Origin: Cystobasidiopsis lactophilus
Taxonomy: Eukaryota > Basidiomycota > Agaricostilbomycetes > Agaricostilbales > Chionosphaeraceae
NCBI GenBank assembly: GCA_001599975.1
Contig: BCIO01000004.1
Span: 1,709,328 to 1,773,327, forward strand
Direction: 5' to 3'
Length of the DNA: 64,000 bases
Shown: positions 1 through 11,837 of the stretch, in pieces
How positions within the stretch are numbered: the stretch's first letter is position 1
Layout: the number at the start of each line of letters is the position of its first letter
Notes under the pieces: generated by a model
Told to the model about the DNA's origin: nothing
Database searches by the model: none
The model's input: the letters and a program-made list of their open reading frames with translations, nothing else
Position numbers and translations under genes: made by a program

Positions 1-1
1 C

Positions 2-277
2 TGCGAATTCCAGTTGCTCGGCTCCGTCATGGACTACTTGAGTGAGTCACCTGCGACGGGCTTTGAATTGAGAATGGCGCTGAACAACGAGCAAGAAGTA
101 GCCGCTCCCGCATCGAAGTCGCAGACGGAAGCGCCCTTCACTTTCAAGACCATGTCCGTCTACACCTGCTACAAAGAGTGCCTCGTGAAGCCGGACGAGC
201 ACGATGGCAGCAAGGTGTTGGGCCTCCTTCAGAGCCCTGCTGGTTACGCTAGAGAGGCAGTTGTGTTTGAGCCATAG
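2..277 (+). CDS. 3' end of an unidentified protein (partial)
   Basis: The frame is open from the left edge of the window and ends at TAG 275-277, giving about 91 residues. It includes a hydrophilic stretch with the segment SVYTCYKECLVKPDEH. I recognise no family. The gene would start upstream of the window, and the NCA2 gene follows on the same strand after a 177-base spacer. Codon use looks like that of the neighbouring genes, which is the only support for coding; an intron boundary inside this piece cannot be excluded. Confidence 0.4.
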   Translation, partial: CEFQLLGSVMDYLSESPATGFELRMALNNEQEVAAPASKSQTEAPFTFKTMSVYTCYKECLVKPDEHDGSKVLGLLQSPAGYAREAVVFEP

Positions 278-454
278 CTTCAAATTTTCAAATTACACTC
301 TCCGTTGCTGCTGCACTCCCTGGTCCTGAAATCTTTGCATTCCGGCGCCAGTGTCTCCAAAAACCACTGGCGATCCCGGACAGGCATCTGGGACAACTTG
401 CCACAACTTGCTCTTTTAAGCCTTTTCCGCTGGCGGACGACTTCTGTTGCACGC

Positions 455-2399
455 ATGGCGTCCAGCTTTGCCGCCGAACAGACCCAAGAGCTACTGAATG
501 CCGTCAGATCTCATTTCGTGTCGATCGATGCGAGCGCCACGCAGGAGGAGCAACTGTCGACCTTAGTTCGAGCATGCCGCGCCATTTCAAGCGATGGTCC
601 GCTGTCGCCTAAGGAACTCCTGCGGCGAATGGACTCAAGCACTCCTCATCGGTCGACCGAGGCGCCCGTGTCCCAGTATGACCTCTATTTTGCGACGCTT
701 TCGGCGCAGTGCCTTGGGGCAGTTCTTCAAAACTTGCTGCACGACGCCAGCGAGTTGACTGCGCACCTGGATTACTGGCGAGCGGTGGAGCAGCGGCGTA
801 CAGAGCGACTTGCTTTCCTTCTGCAAAGTGAGCGCGGTCCGTCTGCCTGGCTTGCGCTTGCTGAAGCAAGTCCCCGTCCGTCCGCAGCGTTACCGTCTCG
901 CCTGTGGCGCGCATCGGTGGACCTTCGCTCGAAAAGCCTTGCAACCTCAGCTACTTCTGCTGACCGCACTCTATCCCTGCTGTCCTGGGAAACCTATCGC
1001 TCTTTGGCATCGCGCTCGCTCCTCATCAATTCCCTCTTCCCCCACCTGGCCGCCAAAACGTCCCAGAGTACGGCAGACCGGCCCGTCTTCTTCCTGTCCT
1101 TCAGCCCGTTCCTCCTTGCCGGCCAAGAGGCCAAAGAAAAGCGCAAGCATATCGAAGCGGCGTTGGAAAAGGCGTCAGCGCGGATCGGGCACTTGGCGGC
1201 CTGCTTGAAGCGGCTGCCTGCCGAGTTCTCGGGCCCGGGACGCTTCTTAGAGACCATCTCTGAGAGCTTGGTCACCGCCGAGGCGGTGCTCCAGCCACAG
1301 TTTCCCGAGTCTACGGATTACTGCCAGTTGACCATCCAAGGCATGCAGGATGTGGGCCCTTTTGTCCAGCACATTCTCGCTCAGCAGCAACCAGAGCTTG
1401 AAAAATCACACCAAAGGCTTCTGACAGCCAGCGGCATGCCGAGCTACATCGTGCGGTCGTGGCCAAAATGGGTGGCCTACCCTCTGATCGCTGCCATCGT
1501 CGCGCGCACAGCCTACAGCTCAAGAGACGCCGTTTACCAGTTGATGCTCAACGCCAAAGAGACGGCACGAGGCTTCATCGAGGGCTGGGTGCTCCAGCCA
1601 TTGGCAGACATCCTCAACACTGTGCGGAAGGGGCAAACCGAAAATGGGCTGGCTCTCATGGGCAAGGCCAGCCTCGATTCGGACCTGGCCAGCTTGGAGC
1701 GAATGGTGATGGAATTTGGGCGGGACTCGGGTGCAGTGGCAGCTGATGGGTTGCCGGAGTTGGGGCAAAAAGTGCGGGAAGGTGACCTCACCCTTGTCCT
1801 CAAGGAATGGGAGAAAGACATCAAGGTAGCTGCATCTTTCTCGCTCGCGGCATTGGGTCTGCCTCTGAACCGGCGCGCCGCAGAACCCCATCCGCAGCGC
1901 CATCACCGGCTCGTTGGTCAGAGTTCTTTTGATCCAGATCCAAAAGGTCAAAGTCGACGTCGACCTGGCGATGTCCGGAATAGAGAAGCTTTTACAGTCT
2001 CAGCAGCTCACCTTCGCCTTTGTTGGCGTCGCTCCCTCGCTCCTGGTGGTGTTCGGGGCTGTCCGCTGGTTCCGTGCGACCTTTGGATCCTTCAGAGGCA
2101 GTGGAAGCCGGCGCCAGGCCTCGGAAGACCGCCTCAAACTGTGGTCAGCTCTTCGAGAGATCGACCTCATCCTGCGCAAGCCAGACGACGAAGTGTCGCT
2201 CGGGCTGCTGTTGATCCAGACCCAGGCCCTGCGGGATTTTGCCGCCTCGGGCGCCTTTCCCCGCTCGGTCTATCTCAAGGAAGGCTTCCTCAAGGATGTG
2301 CGGAGCCTCGAGCACGCCAACTCGACTGAGGAGCGCACGCCTCGGCTGGAGCGCATCTACCGGTCGTGGTCCGTGCCGCTGTCCATCTACCAATTCTAA
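455..2399 (+). CDS. NCA2: NCA2-like mitochondrial protein (nuclear control of ATPase)
   Basis: Exons 455-827, 888-1825 and 1884-2399 give 608 residues. The conserved NCA2 core is plain: a membrane-entry region with WPKWVAYPLIAAIVA, then a segment like WVLQPLADILNTVR, then SLERMVMEFGRD and WEKDIKNPIRSAITG. A C-terminal hydrophobic stretch (FAFVGVAPSLLVVFGAV) is a likely second membrane span. In yeast Nca2 is a mitochondrial membrane protein that affects expression of the mitochondrial ATP6/ATP8 message. Intron 1 is in frame (60 nt), but splicing it restores the family motif LQTLPSRLW, so I take it as real. The stop lies 12 bases from the stop of the convergent endoglucanase gene. Confidence 0.88.
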
Positions 2400-2411
2400 C
2401 GCCAGGCGTGT

Positions 2412-4579
2412 TCATTTTGTTATCCGCCTCCTGAACTTGTACGTTAGGCCCCCGACAATCAGAAGAAGAACTGCGCAGCAGCAGACGCAGATGGCAATTA
2501 TAGATCCCGTGCTCAGGCTCTTGCCACCCGAATTTCGAGCTGGATGCACAGCATCAGCCGGATCTAGGGACACGAAAAACGGATCGGTGGTTGCCGTGAG
2601 GGCTTTGAAAGCTGCGAGCGCCACGAGCGGAGCGTTGTCTGCGAGTCCCAAGGTCACACGAAAAGCTCCATCGAAGAGGCTAGCGGAGCCACATACAATC
2701 CAAAGCGACCTCCGTTTGAGCGTAATCGGAACGCTGGTCGTAGAAGTTGTCCGCCGAGTCGGGGCCGCCTACCAGCGCGCCATAAAGCTAAGGCGCTTCC
2801 TTGCGTTAGCCCTTCGACCAAGCGAGAGACTGCATCCACGCACGATGTAGGCCTCTTGTTCTGGGATGGTGTCCAGGGTGGAAACGTTAGTTCCTCCTGC
2901 GGCGAGCGACGAGTGTGGGTTCGACGGCGAGGAAGGATGTTGTCCAACAACGTAGGGCCGGCGCATCGGATTGCTCCCAAGGGCATAATCAAGCTGCATC
3001 AAGGAATAATGAGATCAAAACACCAGCCAGGCAACCGTTTGATAGGGCGCCGCTCACCTGCTGGTGGGCAAAGTCCTGGGCGATCGATGCCGTGTGAAAT
3101 CTAAATGCCTTTCATTGAGATATGCACGTACCACAACGCTGGAGTCTGTTACGCCAAGATAGTGAAACGCCAACATGGCGGCGTTCCTGGAGTGTGGCCA
3201 CGAAGAGGTGAGCAAATCCATTCTTTGCTCCTTCGCCATCGCCACCCACAATGCCGGGTTCAAGCTTGCTGACGGCGAGTCGTCGGAGTAAAAAAGGAGG
3301 CCACCCTTCGTATAGCCCGGCTCGTTCTTGCTATTCAGCTTCGTCGGTGCCGTGGCAATGTGATTGAGGTAGCGCTCGACCTCGTCGGCGTAAATCGCCT
3401 TGCTCTCCGCGGGCAGGACTTGAGCGAGTAGCAGAGGTATGGCGGCGTCCTTGCTGTCCCAATTGAAAACCGCATCTGAGCCATTTAACTTGGCATCAGC
3501 GTAGGATTGAGTCGCGGCGCTGAGATAGGACGAGTTGCCGGAAGCGAGAAACAGCCAGATGCTTGCGAAGCTCAGCTGGTGCTCCCCTTCAGCAGGAGCT
3601 CGGAGTTGAGAGGTGAGCATGACCTACATCATCTGCGTAGGAAGAGGAAGGGTAGGCCGCCGCCGCTTGCGGAAGTGAATGCCCGTAAGTGGTTTGTTCG
3701 CCCTGCCGGGCAAAGTTCCAGAGTTGTTCGGCGTGCGATAGCAGGGTGGAGGCATAGCTCGCGTTCTGGAGGGCAGATGACGACCAGGTCCCATTGACGA
3801 GCGAGCTAGTACCATTGTACAGAGCGGACGCTGCAGCCAGTGCAGCAGCTGCCGAAGCTGCGACGTCGGTTCCGGGGAAAGACGAATTGATGGCGAAGGC
3901 TGTCCTCGGCTCGGGAATGTTCAAGTCGCTCCCCCAGTAGTCACCGTCTGCGGCGAGATCGTCCACCAGAACGATTAGCGAGCTGGGACTCGGATGGGCT
4001 GCAATCCTGCGTACGCACAGGTTCCAATGAGCTCTGACACGGAATCAGGATGGACTTTGAAGCTCCTTACAGCCAGTCCAGCCCTTGACGCAGCACGGCA
4101 TCGAGGTACGCGCTCTGGTTGCACAGGTCAAAGCCCCGACCGAAATTAATCCCAGACCATGCCAGGGAAGTGAGAGCGAACGAAAGTGCTAACAGAATGG
4201 CTCTATTAAGCCACGGTGGAGGTCACGGTAAACAAAAACATGACTTGCGGAAGGTTTGCTTCGAAAAGTCGCCGGCGTCGAAGAAGCCCCCACTCAGATC
4301 CAAGCCAAGGTCAGAGCCATCCGACAGCGCCGAATCGTTGCGCCAGGGCACTCGGTCGTGCGCGAGCGGCGAAAGATTGCCGGACTCTTGGGCGTCATAG
4401 AAGATTAAGGCATTGCCAAGCAGGTTGCAGTACTGCGCGTTTGGAACTGAGCCTTGACTTGATACAATGCCATGAGTCGCTGGAGGGGGCATATAGAGGG
4501 GCAGAGCAGGTTCTAGTTGGGCGGTGGCAACTTGAAGGCGAACGGCAAACAGTAAGCCGAGCCATAATAGGTCGGGCAT
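2412..4579 (-). CDS. GH9 endoglucanase with C-terminal membrane anchor
   Basis: Eight exons (4579-4249, 4188-4071, 4006-3628, 3575-3132, 3075-3058, 2993-2844, 2787-2697, 2638-2412) give 585 residues. A signal peptide (residues 1-20) is followed by the glycoside hydrolase family 9 domain. The catalytic motif DAGD is at 101-104, and SDYAQTEVALDYNAP carries the acid glutamate near 506. The NP-H-S motif and GALVGGPDSADNFYD also match. After the domain comes a single transmembrane segment and a basic tail (KFRRRITK), so the enzyme is probably anchored at the cell surface and acts on beta-1,4-glucan or a wall glucan. Intron 1 (4189-4248) is GC-AG: it restores FPLSFALTSLAW where a GT donor would not. 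Exon 5 is only 18 nt and restores VVDFAHQQLDYALGSNP. Confidence 0.9.
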
Positions 4580-4759
4580 ACAGCGCGGGCCAGCAGCCTG
4601 TAAGAATGCAGGAGAATCTTCCTTTGGAGAGGGCAGAAAAGGTGAGGGAGAGATGGAGGCCCAGGTGGACGCGCGCGCTGGGGCGGCCGGACGAGCTGTA
4701 TCAGGGCTAGATGGGCAGGCTGCTTTAGTCGCTGTTGGTCGCAGTGCTGGTTAGCTCAG

Positions 4760-6138
4760 ATGAGACGATCCTCAAGAACCACAGAAGATCGTTCGTGGCT
4801 GCAGAGCAAGGGCAAGGCGGCGGACGGGTTTCACCCAGTTGACGAACAAACATCTGGAATGGCCTCGCCAGCGTCACCTAAGGACTCTCCGCCAGCTACG
4901 CACGAATCAGAGCAGCTCGAGACTCCTGCGCCGACCTTGACCCGCTTGCCTCTCGAGACGCCCGGGAGTCCAACACCCAACAATGACCCACATCAAGCCC
5001 TCGTGCACGAGCTAGCGGCCATGTTTCCTAGCTTGGACAGAGAGACCATTTCGTGCGTTGCGACGTTGTCCTTGTCCTGCCGTTGCAGAGGAGGACTAAA
5101 CAGGAACCCAGAGATGTGCTGCAGAGCGAACAAGGCAACGCGGATAGCACAGTGCCCTTGCTCCTCATGCTTAGCGGTCAGGGCGATGCTATCCAGCTGC
5201 CACTGGCCCAAGGAGATCCAAACGACCCAGCGGCGGCAAGCTACTTGTTCCAGACGCTTGCTGAAACGCGCTGAATGGTCGGTGACGCAGGCTCAGCTGG
5301 CGAGCGACGAAGCGCTCGCCCGGCAGCTGGCTCAAGAAGAGGTGCACCATTCTAGATCTCGGGAGCAAGACTACTCCAACCTGCCCTACCGGCCCTACCG
5401 AGGCTCTCGAGCTCACCCAGCAGCTGCCTCCGGCAACGACAACCCCGAGGACCAGCAGCACACCAAGGACGAGCTGGAGCAGGTCGTGGACAGCGTGAAG
5501 GCGGCCGCTGAGAGCGCGCGGAAGACGGGGTTGAAGTGGATGAACACGTTGTCGACCAAGTTCAAAGAGCTCAACCACGGCCAAGCGGGCGAGGATGGCC
5601 CTGACGTGGCGGACACCCCGACGGCCAACCGAAGAGCTCCGCAGTCTACTCCAGCGCAGCAGGCGGTGCCGCCAACGGCGAAGCGCATAGCGCCTCCATT
5701 GCCACACGGCAATCGCTACGGTTCCGCTCCCACCAGCACGCCCAGTGGGTCCCTACCACCAATAGAGGCTTATGCCAGATCTCAAAATGTTTCTTTGGCA
5801 GTTGTACCCCCTGCCTTCTCGGCCGCCTCTGAAAAGGAGGCTCTCAAGGCGAGGGAGGAGGTCACGACAGCTGCGACGGAGGGCGGGTCAGTCGCTGCGT
5901 CCTCTGCGGCTGCTCCTTCGACAGAGCACGCCGGTCAGTCCAGCCCTTTCAGAGATTCGATGAGAAGCAGCTCTCTCACACGAATTTGCTTGCAGCCGAC
6001 TGGCAGAAGCAGAAAAGCGCCTTGCAAGACTCTTCGACCTCTACTTCAAACACCAAGGTCGTCGACTCAGACGACGATTCGCTGGAAGACGAATATGTCA
6101 AGTGGGTGTCACCTTTGTTCCTTGGCCGACCGGGCTGA
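4760..6138 (+). CDS. CUE-domain ubiquitin-binding protein (Cue5/Don1-like)
   Basis: Exons 4760-5052, 5112-5235, 5291-5886 and about 5955-6138 give roughly 398 residues. A CUE domain (about residues 75-120) reads LAAMFPSLDRETISDVLQSE. It is followed by the ASDEALARQLAQEE segment that in Don1/Cue5-type proteins comes after the CUE domain, then a helical and Ser/Pro-rich tail ending in an acidic patch. CUE proteins bind monoubiquitin in endocytic sorting or act as autophagy receptors. Intron 2 (5236-5290) is read as GC-AG with a good branch site; without it the frame ends early. The last splice is uncertain: the downstream frame FDEKQLSHTNLLAADWQKQ is clearly coding, but the junction near 5861-5954 is a guess. 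An in-frame ATG at 4859 is an alternative start. Confidence 0.75.
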
Positions 6139-7075
6139 TGAAAATTCTCTCGCACAAAGGAATCCATTCGAACAGGAAGACTAGCGCTGCTTGCTTTGCA
6201 TATGTGCCATGTACTACTAGAATGGGCATGTTTTGGGTACGAACGGACGATTTGTGAGAGATTTCTGACGCTCTAGTTGGTCATGGAAAAAGGACTCCAA
6301 GAGCTCTTTAAAATCCCTGCTGGTGTTTGCTCTTCGCTATAACCCAGAATCTCCAAGCCAAGCTGTTGAGGCAGCTAGCTGGAACTGTCTATGGAGGGCG
6401 CGGAATTCTTGTGATGATGAGGGGGTGAGCACGCGGACGCCTTGAAAAAAGCACAATGGCCGCCATGCGTTGATGGGGCCGGAGGAAGGGCAAGGGCTTG
6501 TCGTCTTGGGCGACAACAGAGTGATTCCACGTTGCAGCTGTGTTTTGTACATAGAGGGCGCTTGAGAAAGAATCTGGAACTCAGTCGTGGTCGAAAGCAA
6601 CTCGTTGAGTGCTCATCGAAATGCACCTTGGAGTCTCTCCACCGACGTCTCGGACTTTTGGGCAACACCATGGCAGCGGCCTAGACCTATATCCGCTGAA
6701 CACAAGCCACCGCCATCTCCGGACGTCTCTCTCTGAGCGGACGCACCGCCGTGCCCTGCGGCGAACGCTTGCATAAATTGATTCTTCGGCGCCCATTCAA
6801 ACGTCCTGATCTCGCCTCAAACTTCACAATTCAAGCGCTTGCGTCAGCTCTCAACGGCCTGAAGCATCCGCCCTTCCTTCCGGCACTCAGATCTTGACAG
6901 CTCGCTGTGCGCAAAAGGCTCCGCCCCGGGTGCTCTTTCTCGCAACCTACCACCTTGGCAGTCGGCTGCAGCAGCGCTTGGGATCCTTCACAGGATCGTG
7001 CTTGCGGCTAAGCTGGCGACAACCTCAGCGGAACTGCTGCCGCGGCCGCTGGTCCTGTCGTTCGACCACCGCCCA
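6139..7075. other. Intergenic region upstream of the RfeF-like gene
   Basis: 937 bases between the CUE gene and the next start codon. Open frames on both strands at 6337-6684 overlap each other and show no recognisable protein, so I do not call them. The stretch probably holds the 3' UTR of the CUE gene and a long promoter and leader of the regulator gene that follows. I see no repeat or RNA gene in it. Confidence 0.5.
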
Positions 7076-10000
7076 ATGAGCAATGGCTACGCCCCTTCCA
7101 TTGCCAGCGAGCCTGCCTTCTGGCCTCGCATGGCGTCCACCAACGGTAAGCCTTGTCCAGAACTGCACAACTTTTTTTATCCAGTCTTTGTCCGTCCAAA
7201 AGGTCACAGCTGACGGAACTTCTTGTTTCACTTGACAGGTTCCAAGGGCTCGTCCTCCTCTTCTTCTTCCGCCGCAGCCAGCCCATCACTCCCAGAGATG
7301 TCGTCCGGGGTGCTTGTTGGCGGGCGGCCCATGTTCAGTAATACGGTCAGACCGGGCGGACAAGTGCCAGCATCGCCATCGGCGTCCGTTTCGACACCGA
7401 CCACCAACCCGGAGCTCTACTCCTTGACGGCCAGGACGGCCATTCACTCCAGCATGATGGCGCCATACGCCTCAGCAGCCTATTCCTACCAGCCGGAGCC
7501 CTCGCCGGTCTCGCCATATGCCTCTGCCTCGCTGTCCGCCTCGCTGCCCCCTTTCGGCAGCGTTGCTTCCCAGCCCCGATCCTCCTACTACTCCAGCCGA
7601 GACGACTTGGCCCTCAACACTCGTATACTCAACCCCAACGCCATGCTCGGGCCGACGCCGCTGGCGGCCGGCGCCGACCCGGCCGCGCAGGGCGCACCAC
7701 CAAGCTCGAGCCAGGCCGCTGCCTACTACGAAACGGCTTTTGCACCCCAGTCCCCTGCAGATCAGCTGCCTCTCCCTTCTCCAGCCACATCGTCCAGGCC
7801 AGACACCCCCAGGGCCTCTGAGACTTCGCCGGTGCTTCAACCCCCTTCTGCCTCCGATCCCTCGCAGGTGGCGTCCCGCGCCCGAACCGCCTATCACAAG
7901 CTGGAGAGCATGTTGCGCTCTCTGAAGCCGTTCCTGGTCGAAGACCGATTCATGGACGTCAACGAGCGCCGCCAGCAACTCGAAGGCTTGGAAAGCGCGT
8001 GGTCAGACTTCAAGGTGCAATTCGCCGTCGAACCCCCTTCTCCCGCCAGCGCTGTTCAGATGCCACCGCCACTTTCAAGCGGGCTCAGCACCAGCATGCA
8101 AGAAGCGCTCACCCTGCCCAGCGACATCGTCAAGGGGGATAAGAAGGTGAGCGAGCTTGGATTCCCGCGGGAGCGCGATTGCTGACCTCGAGAGTCCTTT
8201 GCAGCGCATGCTGGAGATGGGAAGCCAGCAGTCGCCGGCCAAGCGGGTGGAATCTGTCCCGCCATCGACGCGCTTCCCAGCCGGCGTCCCTGATCGACCG
8301 CCCCCAATGCCCAACTTTCACCACACCCACTCGACGCCAAACCTGCCAGTCCAAGGCCGCTTCCCGACCCAGCCTCCGCTTCTCAACTATGCCAACCCAC
8401 TCTCCAATACGCCAGGCACGGACGCGACCGTGGCCGGCATCCACGTGCCCCTCGCCGCGGTGCAGACGCCCACGACGCCGCCCGACTTCTCCTCCCCTCT
8501 GCCCCCGTCGCAGTCCATTACCTGCGTGCAGCCCTCCCAGATCTCTCAGACGACTACCGCGCTGCCCAGCCTGCAGCCCCTAGACACAAGCGGCGCCTTG
8601 CGCTCAGCCCCTCCTACGCCCACGACCGGTCTTTTCCCTAGCGCGGTCGAAGCGTCGTCGCGCATGCTCGAAGCCATCAAGAGCACTCCGCCATCGCCGC
8701 TGGACGGCGCATCTTCTTTTCCGGAGTATGCTCCCGTTGACGAAAACGGCCAAGCCGTCATGCTCCAGCGCCAGCCTCCCAACCCTCGCGCCATGGCGTT
8801 GTCCATGTCCTCCAGCACCATAGAGTCGTCGCCCACCGACTTTCGCAATCACATGTCAACCAAGAGCTGGTCGCACGCGGACGCGGACGTCGAAATGGGC
8901 GAAGCAATTGCTTCTACCAGCCGGCCCCGAGCCAACACGGTTGGATCGATGGGAACGATCACTCCCTCGCGCCGCAACTCGCCAGGCGCCTACACGCCAG
9001 ATGAGGAGAAGGGCGGCCCGGCCAACTCCGCTGTCCCAGAGGCCGTCCCTCCGGAGCTTAAGGAACGCATGGATGAGGTCTTCGTCTCATGGCTGGAGGC
9101 ACTCTGCAATGACTGTGAGTCTTTTGCTGGCTGTGTGCGGGAATTGCAAACCTCAAGCGAGTGGCGCAGTGGAAGCGACGGACGCCAAGGGCGAAGCCAT
9201 CCACCAGACGCTCATGGCCAAAAAGATGCAGCGTCTAGACGACTCTGGCGAGTTCCGACCGTTCAAGTTTCGCATTCAAGCCTTCACCAATCGCTTTGGC
9301 GAAGAGCTCATCAAGGCGGGATTTCGCGAGACCGAAGTGCCCTACAAGCTGATCCGCGTTTATTTGTGGAGCCAGCCTCTGATCTCGCGCTTCAACGAGG
9401 AAGGGAAGAAAGCCAAGTCCAAAGGAAATCATGTTTGGTCGATCGACGCCAAACGTAGGGCCCCTTTCTTCCCAATGCCGCGATCGCGCATCGAGCTCAG
9501 GCGATTTTGCGGCACAGGCCTTTCCGATTCCAGGTGGCAGTTTCGCCCCTTCCAACGGCGCATTGTGCAACCCGCTGCGCGAGTGGCTCGGGCGGGCTAC
9601 CCTTGGTCCTGGGAGGCTCGCATCTGGGACCCCCAGATCCAGCACATCCGCGCCGATTTCTCGTCGCCCAACCTCCCTTCCTGGCTGAGTTGGAGGCGAC
9701 CCGCCAACGGCGACCAAGTCACCGAGCTGAGCGGCACTGTGCCGCCCATCACGACGCCAGATGCCGAGATCCACGATCGGGTGCACCAGATCCAAGTCGA
9801 TGCCTTTTTCGAGCTCAACGGTCACAGCGAGACGCTTTCGACCATCATCGAGCTCACCGTCACCCCAACGGGCGGCTTGATCGCATCGCCTGGCGCCATG
9901 GGGGTCACGTCCTTTGCCACCAGCCCCAACTCGCATGCCGAGTATTATCACTCGGTGGCGCAGGCCGCGGCTCAGCAGCAGCAGCAACAGCAACAGATGG

Positions 10001-10517
10001 ACGCCCTATTCACCCCCGCGCCCGTCGTTGCTGCCGACCATCTCATGCCCACCCCTCCTTCCGCCCTGATGTACCAACCCGGCCTCCCTTTGGCCGAGCC
10101 GGCCCCAGAAATGGCTGTCCCAGTGGCCGTGCCTGTAGCTGTACCAGATCAAGCCACAGCTGACGCCCTCAACGCACTCCTTACGCCATCCAACCTTTTG
10201 GCGGCAGAGCAGCAACACTTTCCCCCGTCTGAACCTGGGCCCCTCACCTCGGCCCTGGCTGCGCGCGACGAAAAAGTGTCGCAGTACAACTTCGCCGCCG
10301 CCACCATGCCGCTGGCGTCTTATGCGCCCGATGGCAGCTCGACCCTCTTAAACGCCCTGCGGGGCGAAGCAGAACGGGCAAGCGAGGCAGCCGATCGAGG
10401 TGAGTCGTCTTCCAGCTTGTGCAGCTGCTTCCTTGCCTCAACTTGCGCTGGCCAGCTGTCTCGCAAGCCCAGAACAATGCTCTACACTCCCTTGGCTTCA
10501 TCCCCCCTCCGGCTTAG
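7076..10517 (+). CDS. RfeF-like putative transcriptional regulator
   Basis: Exons 7076-7145, 7239-8146, 8205-9114, 9170-10399 and 10456-10517 give 1059 residues. Long Ser/Pro-rich disordered regions flank a conserved block (residues about 640-900) that starts MDEVFVSWLEALCND, continues GEAIHQTLMAKKMQRLDDSG and FKFRIQAFTNRFGEELIKAG, and has SRFNEEGKKAKSKGNHVWSI. A beta-rich region with WEARIWDPQIQ and SSPNLPSWLSW follows. I associate this arrangement with the fungal RfeF family, whose members are annotated as transcription factors from limited evidence. A run of eight glutamines is encoded near 9974-9997. About 25 residues between SIDAKR and WQFRPFQRRI look inserted; no consistent intron removes them. 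The last intron restores a natural C-terminus (ALHSLGFIPPPA). Confidence 0.75.
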
Positions 10518-10862
10518 ATTTTCCTTGGCCGTTATGACGACAACCCTAAAGAACCACTAGAACGAATTTGGGTGTAGAGAAAGAGGAAGAAAACGTGTCC
10601 GTAGAGGGCACAACTTGTACCGCTACCGAAGGGTCACTGGAATTGAGGAATTTTTGCCTTAAGCCACCGTTTTCCCTTCGACGTCTCGCGCTGCCTTTGA
10701 AGATGCATTGATTCCTTCGAGGGTGGGGCGGCTCCTGCGTTTGAAAATGCCTCGACTCATGCGGGATCGGAATGCGGCTGCGTGGCAAAGCGCTGTGGTC
10801 TTGAATGGCGTTTTGCGCCCCTCTTGTCATTCGCTGGCGCGAGCTTTTGCTATTCGCCCAGC
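10518..10862. other. Intergenic region
   Basis: 345 bases between two plus-strand genes. I see no gene, RNA or repeat in it; it should carry the 3' end of the RfeF-like transcript and the promoter of the small membrane protein. Confidence 0.5.
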
Positions 10863-11243
10863 ATGGAAAGCCAGCGAACCGTATTCATCGTGCTTGCTTG
10901 TCTGCTCCCCGTGCTCTTCTTGCTGGCCAGTGCAGGCTTGCTCTTGTTTCTTCGGAAGCGGGTCCTCCAGAAGCCAGCTTCCAGTGCATCTCTGGTTGGC
11001 TACTCAGATTCAGCCCCGACGAACTTGACCGAACAAGCCATCGTCTTTGCGCCCGCGCCACGCCCACCTTGGTCTCTCTTCAGGCCCCGCCCCAACGTTC
11101 GACAGGACCATATACAACAGCCTCCCCGCTCTGAGGGGAGAAAGATTGCTTCTCTTCTTCCGGCAAATGGCAGAGCTGTCAGTGGCGGAAAGGAGGTCGA
11201 GAGTCTAAGAGATCTTTACTCGCCATTTGTCATTTCGTCGTGA
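10863..11243 (+). CDS. Small single-pass membrane protein, unknown
   Basis: A single exon of 126 residues from ATG 10863. Residues about 6-29 form one strong hydrophobic segment (VFIVLACLLPVLFLLASAGL) followed by a basic stop-transfer patch (RKR), which predicts a type III or signal-anchored membrane protein with a cytosolic Pro/Arg-rich tail. I recognise no family. In-frame ATG codons upstream (10782, 10806) would add a Cys/Trp-rich extension that looks less natural. The frame is short and has no homologue I can name, so it remains tentative. Confidence 0.45.
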   Translation: MESQRTVFIVLACLLPVLFLLASAGLLLFLRKRVLQKPASSASLVGYSDSAPTNLTEQAIVFAPAPRPPWSLFRPRPNVRQDHIQQPPRSEGRKIASLLPANGRAVSGGKEVESLRDLYSPFVISS

Positions 11244-11808
11244 GCCCAAAATCCTCTGCCCTGTGTCGCTCGGGAAGCCCATATTTATGTCTAGACAGTG
11301 GATCTACCGTGATGGTCCTCTACACGCATCATGCCAATTTGCCAGACGAGTTACGCTTAGAGATGGGCATGAAGGTATTGGTCGAGAGCATTGTGAGGAG
11401 CTTGCCCTCTGGCTCAAGGATGCGGGTTGACTCGATTGATTTGTTGATCGCAGTATAGTGATGGCTGGGCTGTTGGACAAGTCGGTGGCCACAAGGGGGT
11501 CTTCCCGCTGGTCGTCTGCGTGAGGCTGCTCGACAAACTCCTTTGTTCTTACGCATGGATGACACCTCATTCTTCACTTCAGACCCTGGCACCTTAGTAT
11601 CCACCGGCGTCTCGCCAATTTGCTGGCGACATCACAGGGGCGCCCCATAGTTACAAGGTGGCAAAATCCGACAGCGGCGGCGTCATACTCGTCTTTTAGT
11701 GATTTGAGCAATGCTGACTTTCCGAAATAGTCTAGTCTAATTTAATTGGTTAAAAGCTGGGATTGGGGCCTTTTAGAGCAAAGAAGGGCTGGTTCTGGAA
11801 GACTGGGC
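11244..11808. other. Non-coding stretch before the tRNA-like gene
   Basis: 565 bases with only short overlapping frames. The A+T content rises near 11690-11760, as expected for transcript ends. I see no gene here. Confidence 0.45.
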
Positions 11809-11818
11809 AAAAAAAAAA
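11809..11818 (-). terminator. RNA polymerase III terminator of the tRNA-like gene
   Basis: Ten consecutive A on the plus strand, read as T10 on the minus strand, about 20 bases past the 3' end of the tRNA-like sequence. Runs of T are the normal Pol III stop signal. The run supports the view that the tRNA-like sequence is, or was, transcribed. Confidence 0.6.
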
Positions 11819-11837
11819 TGTGTTTCGGAGGAGACGT

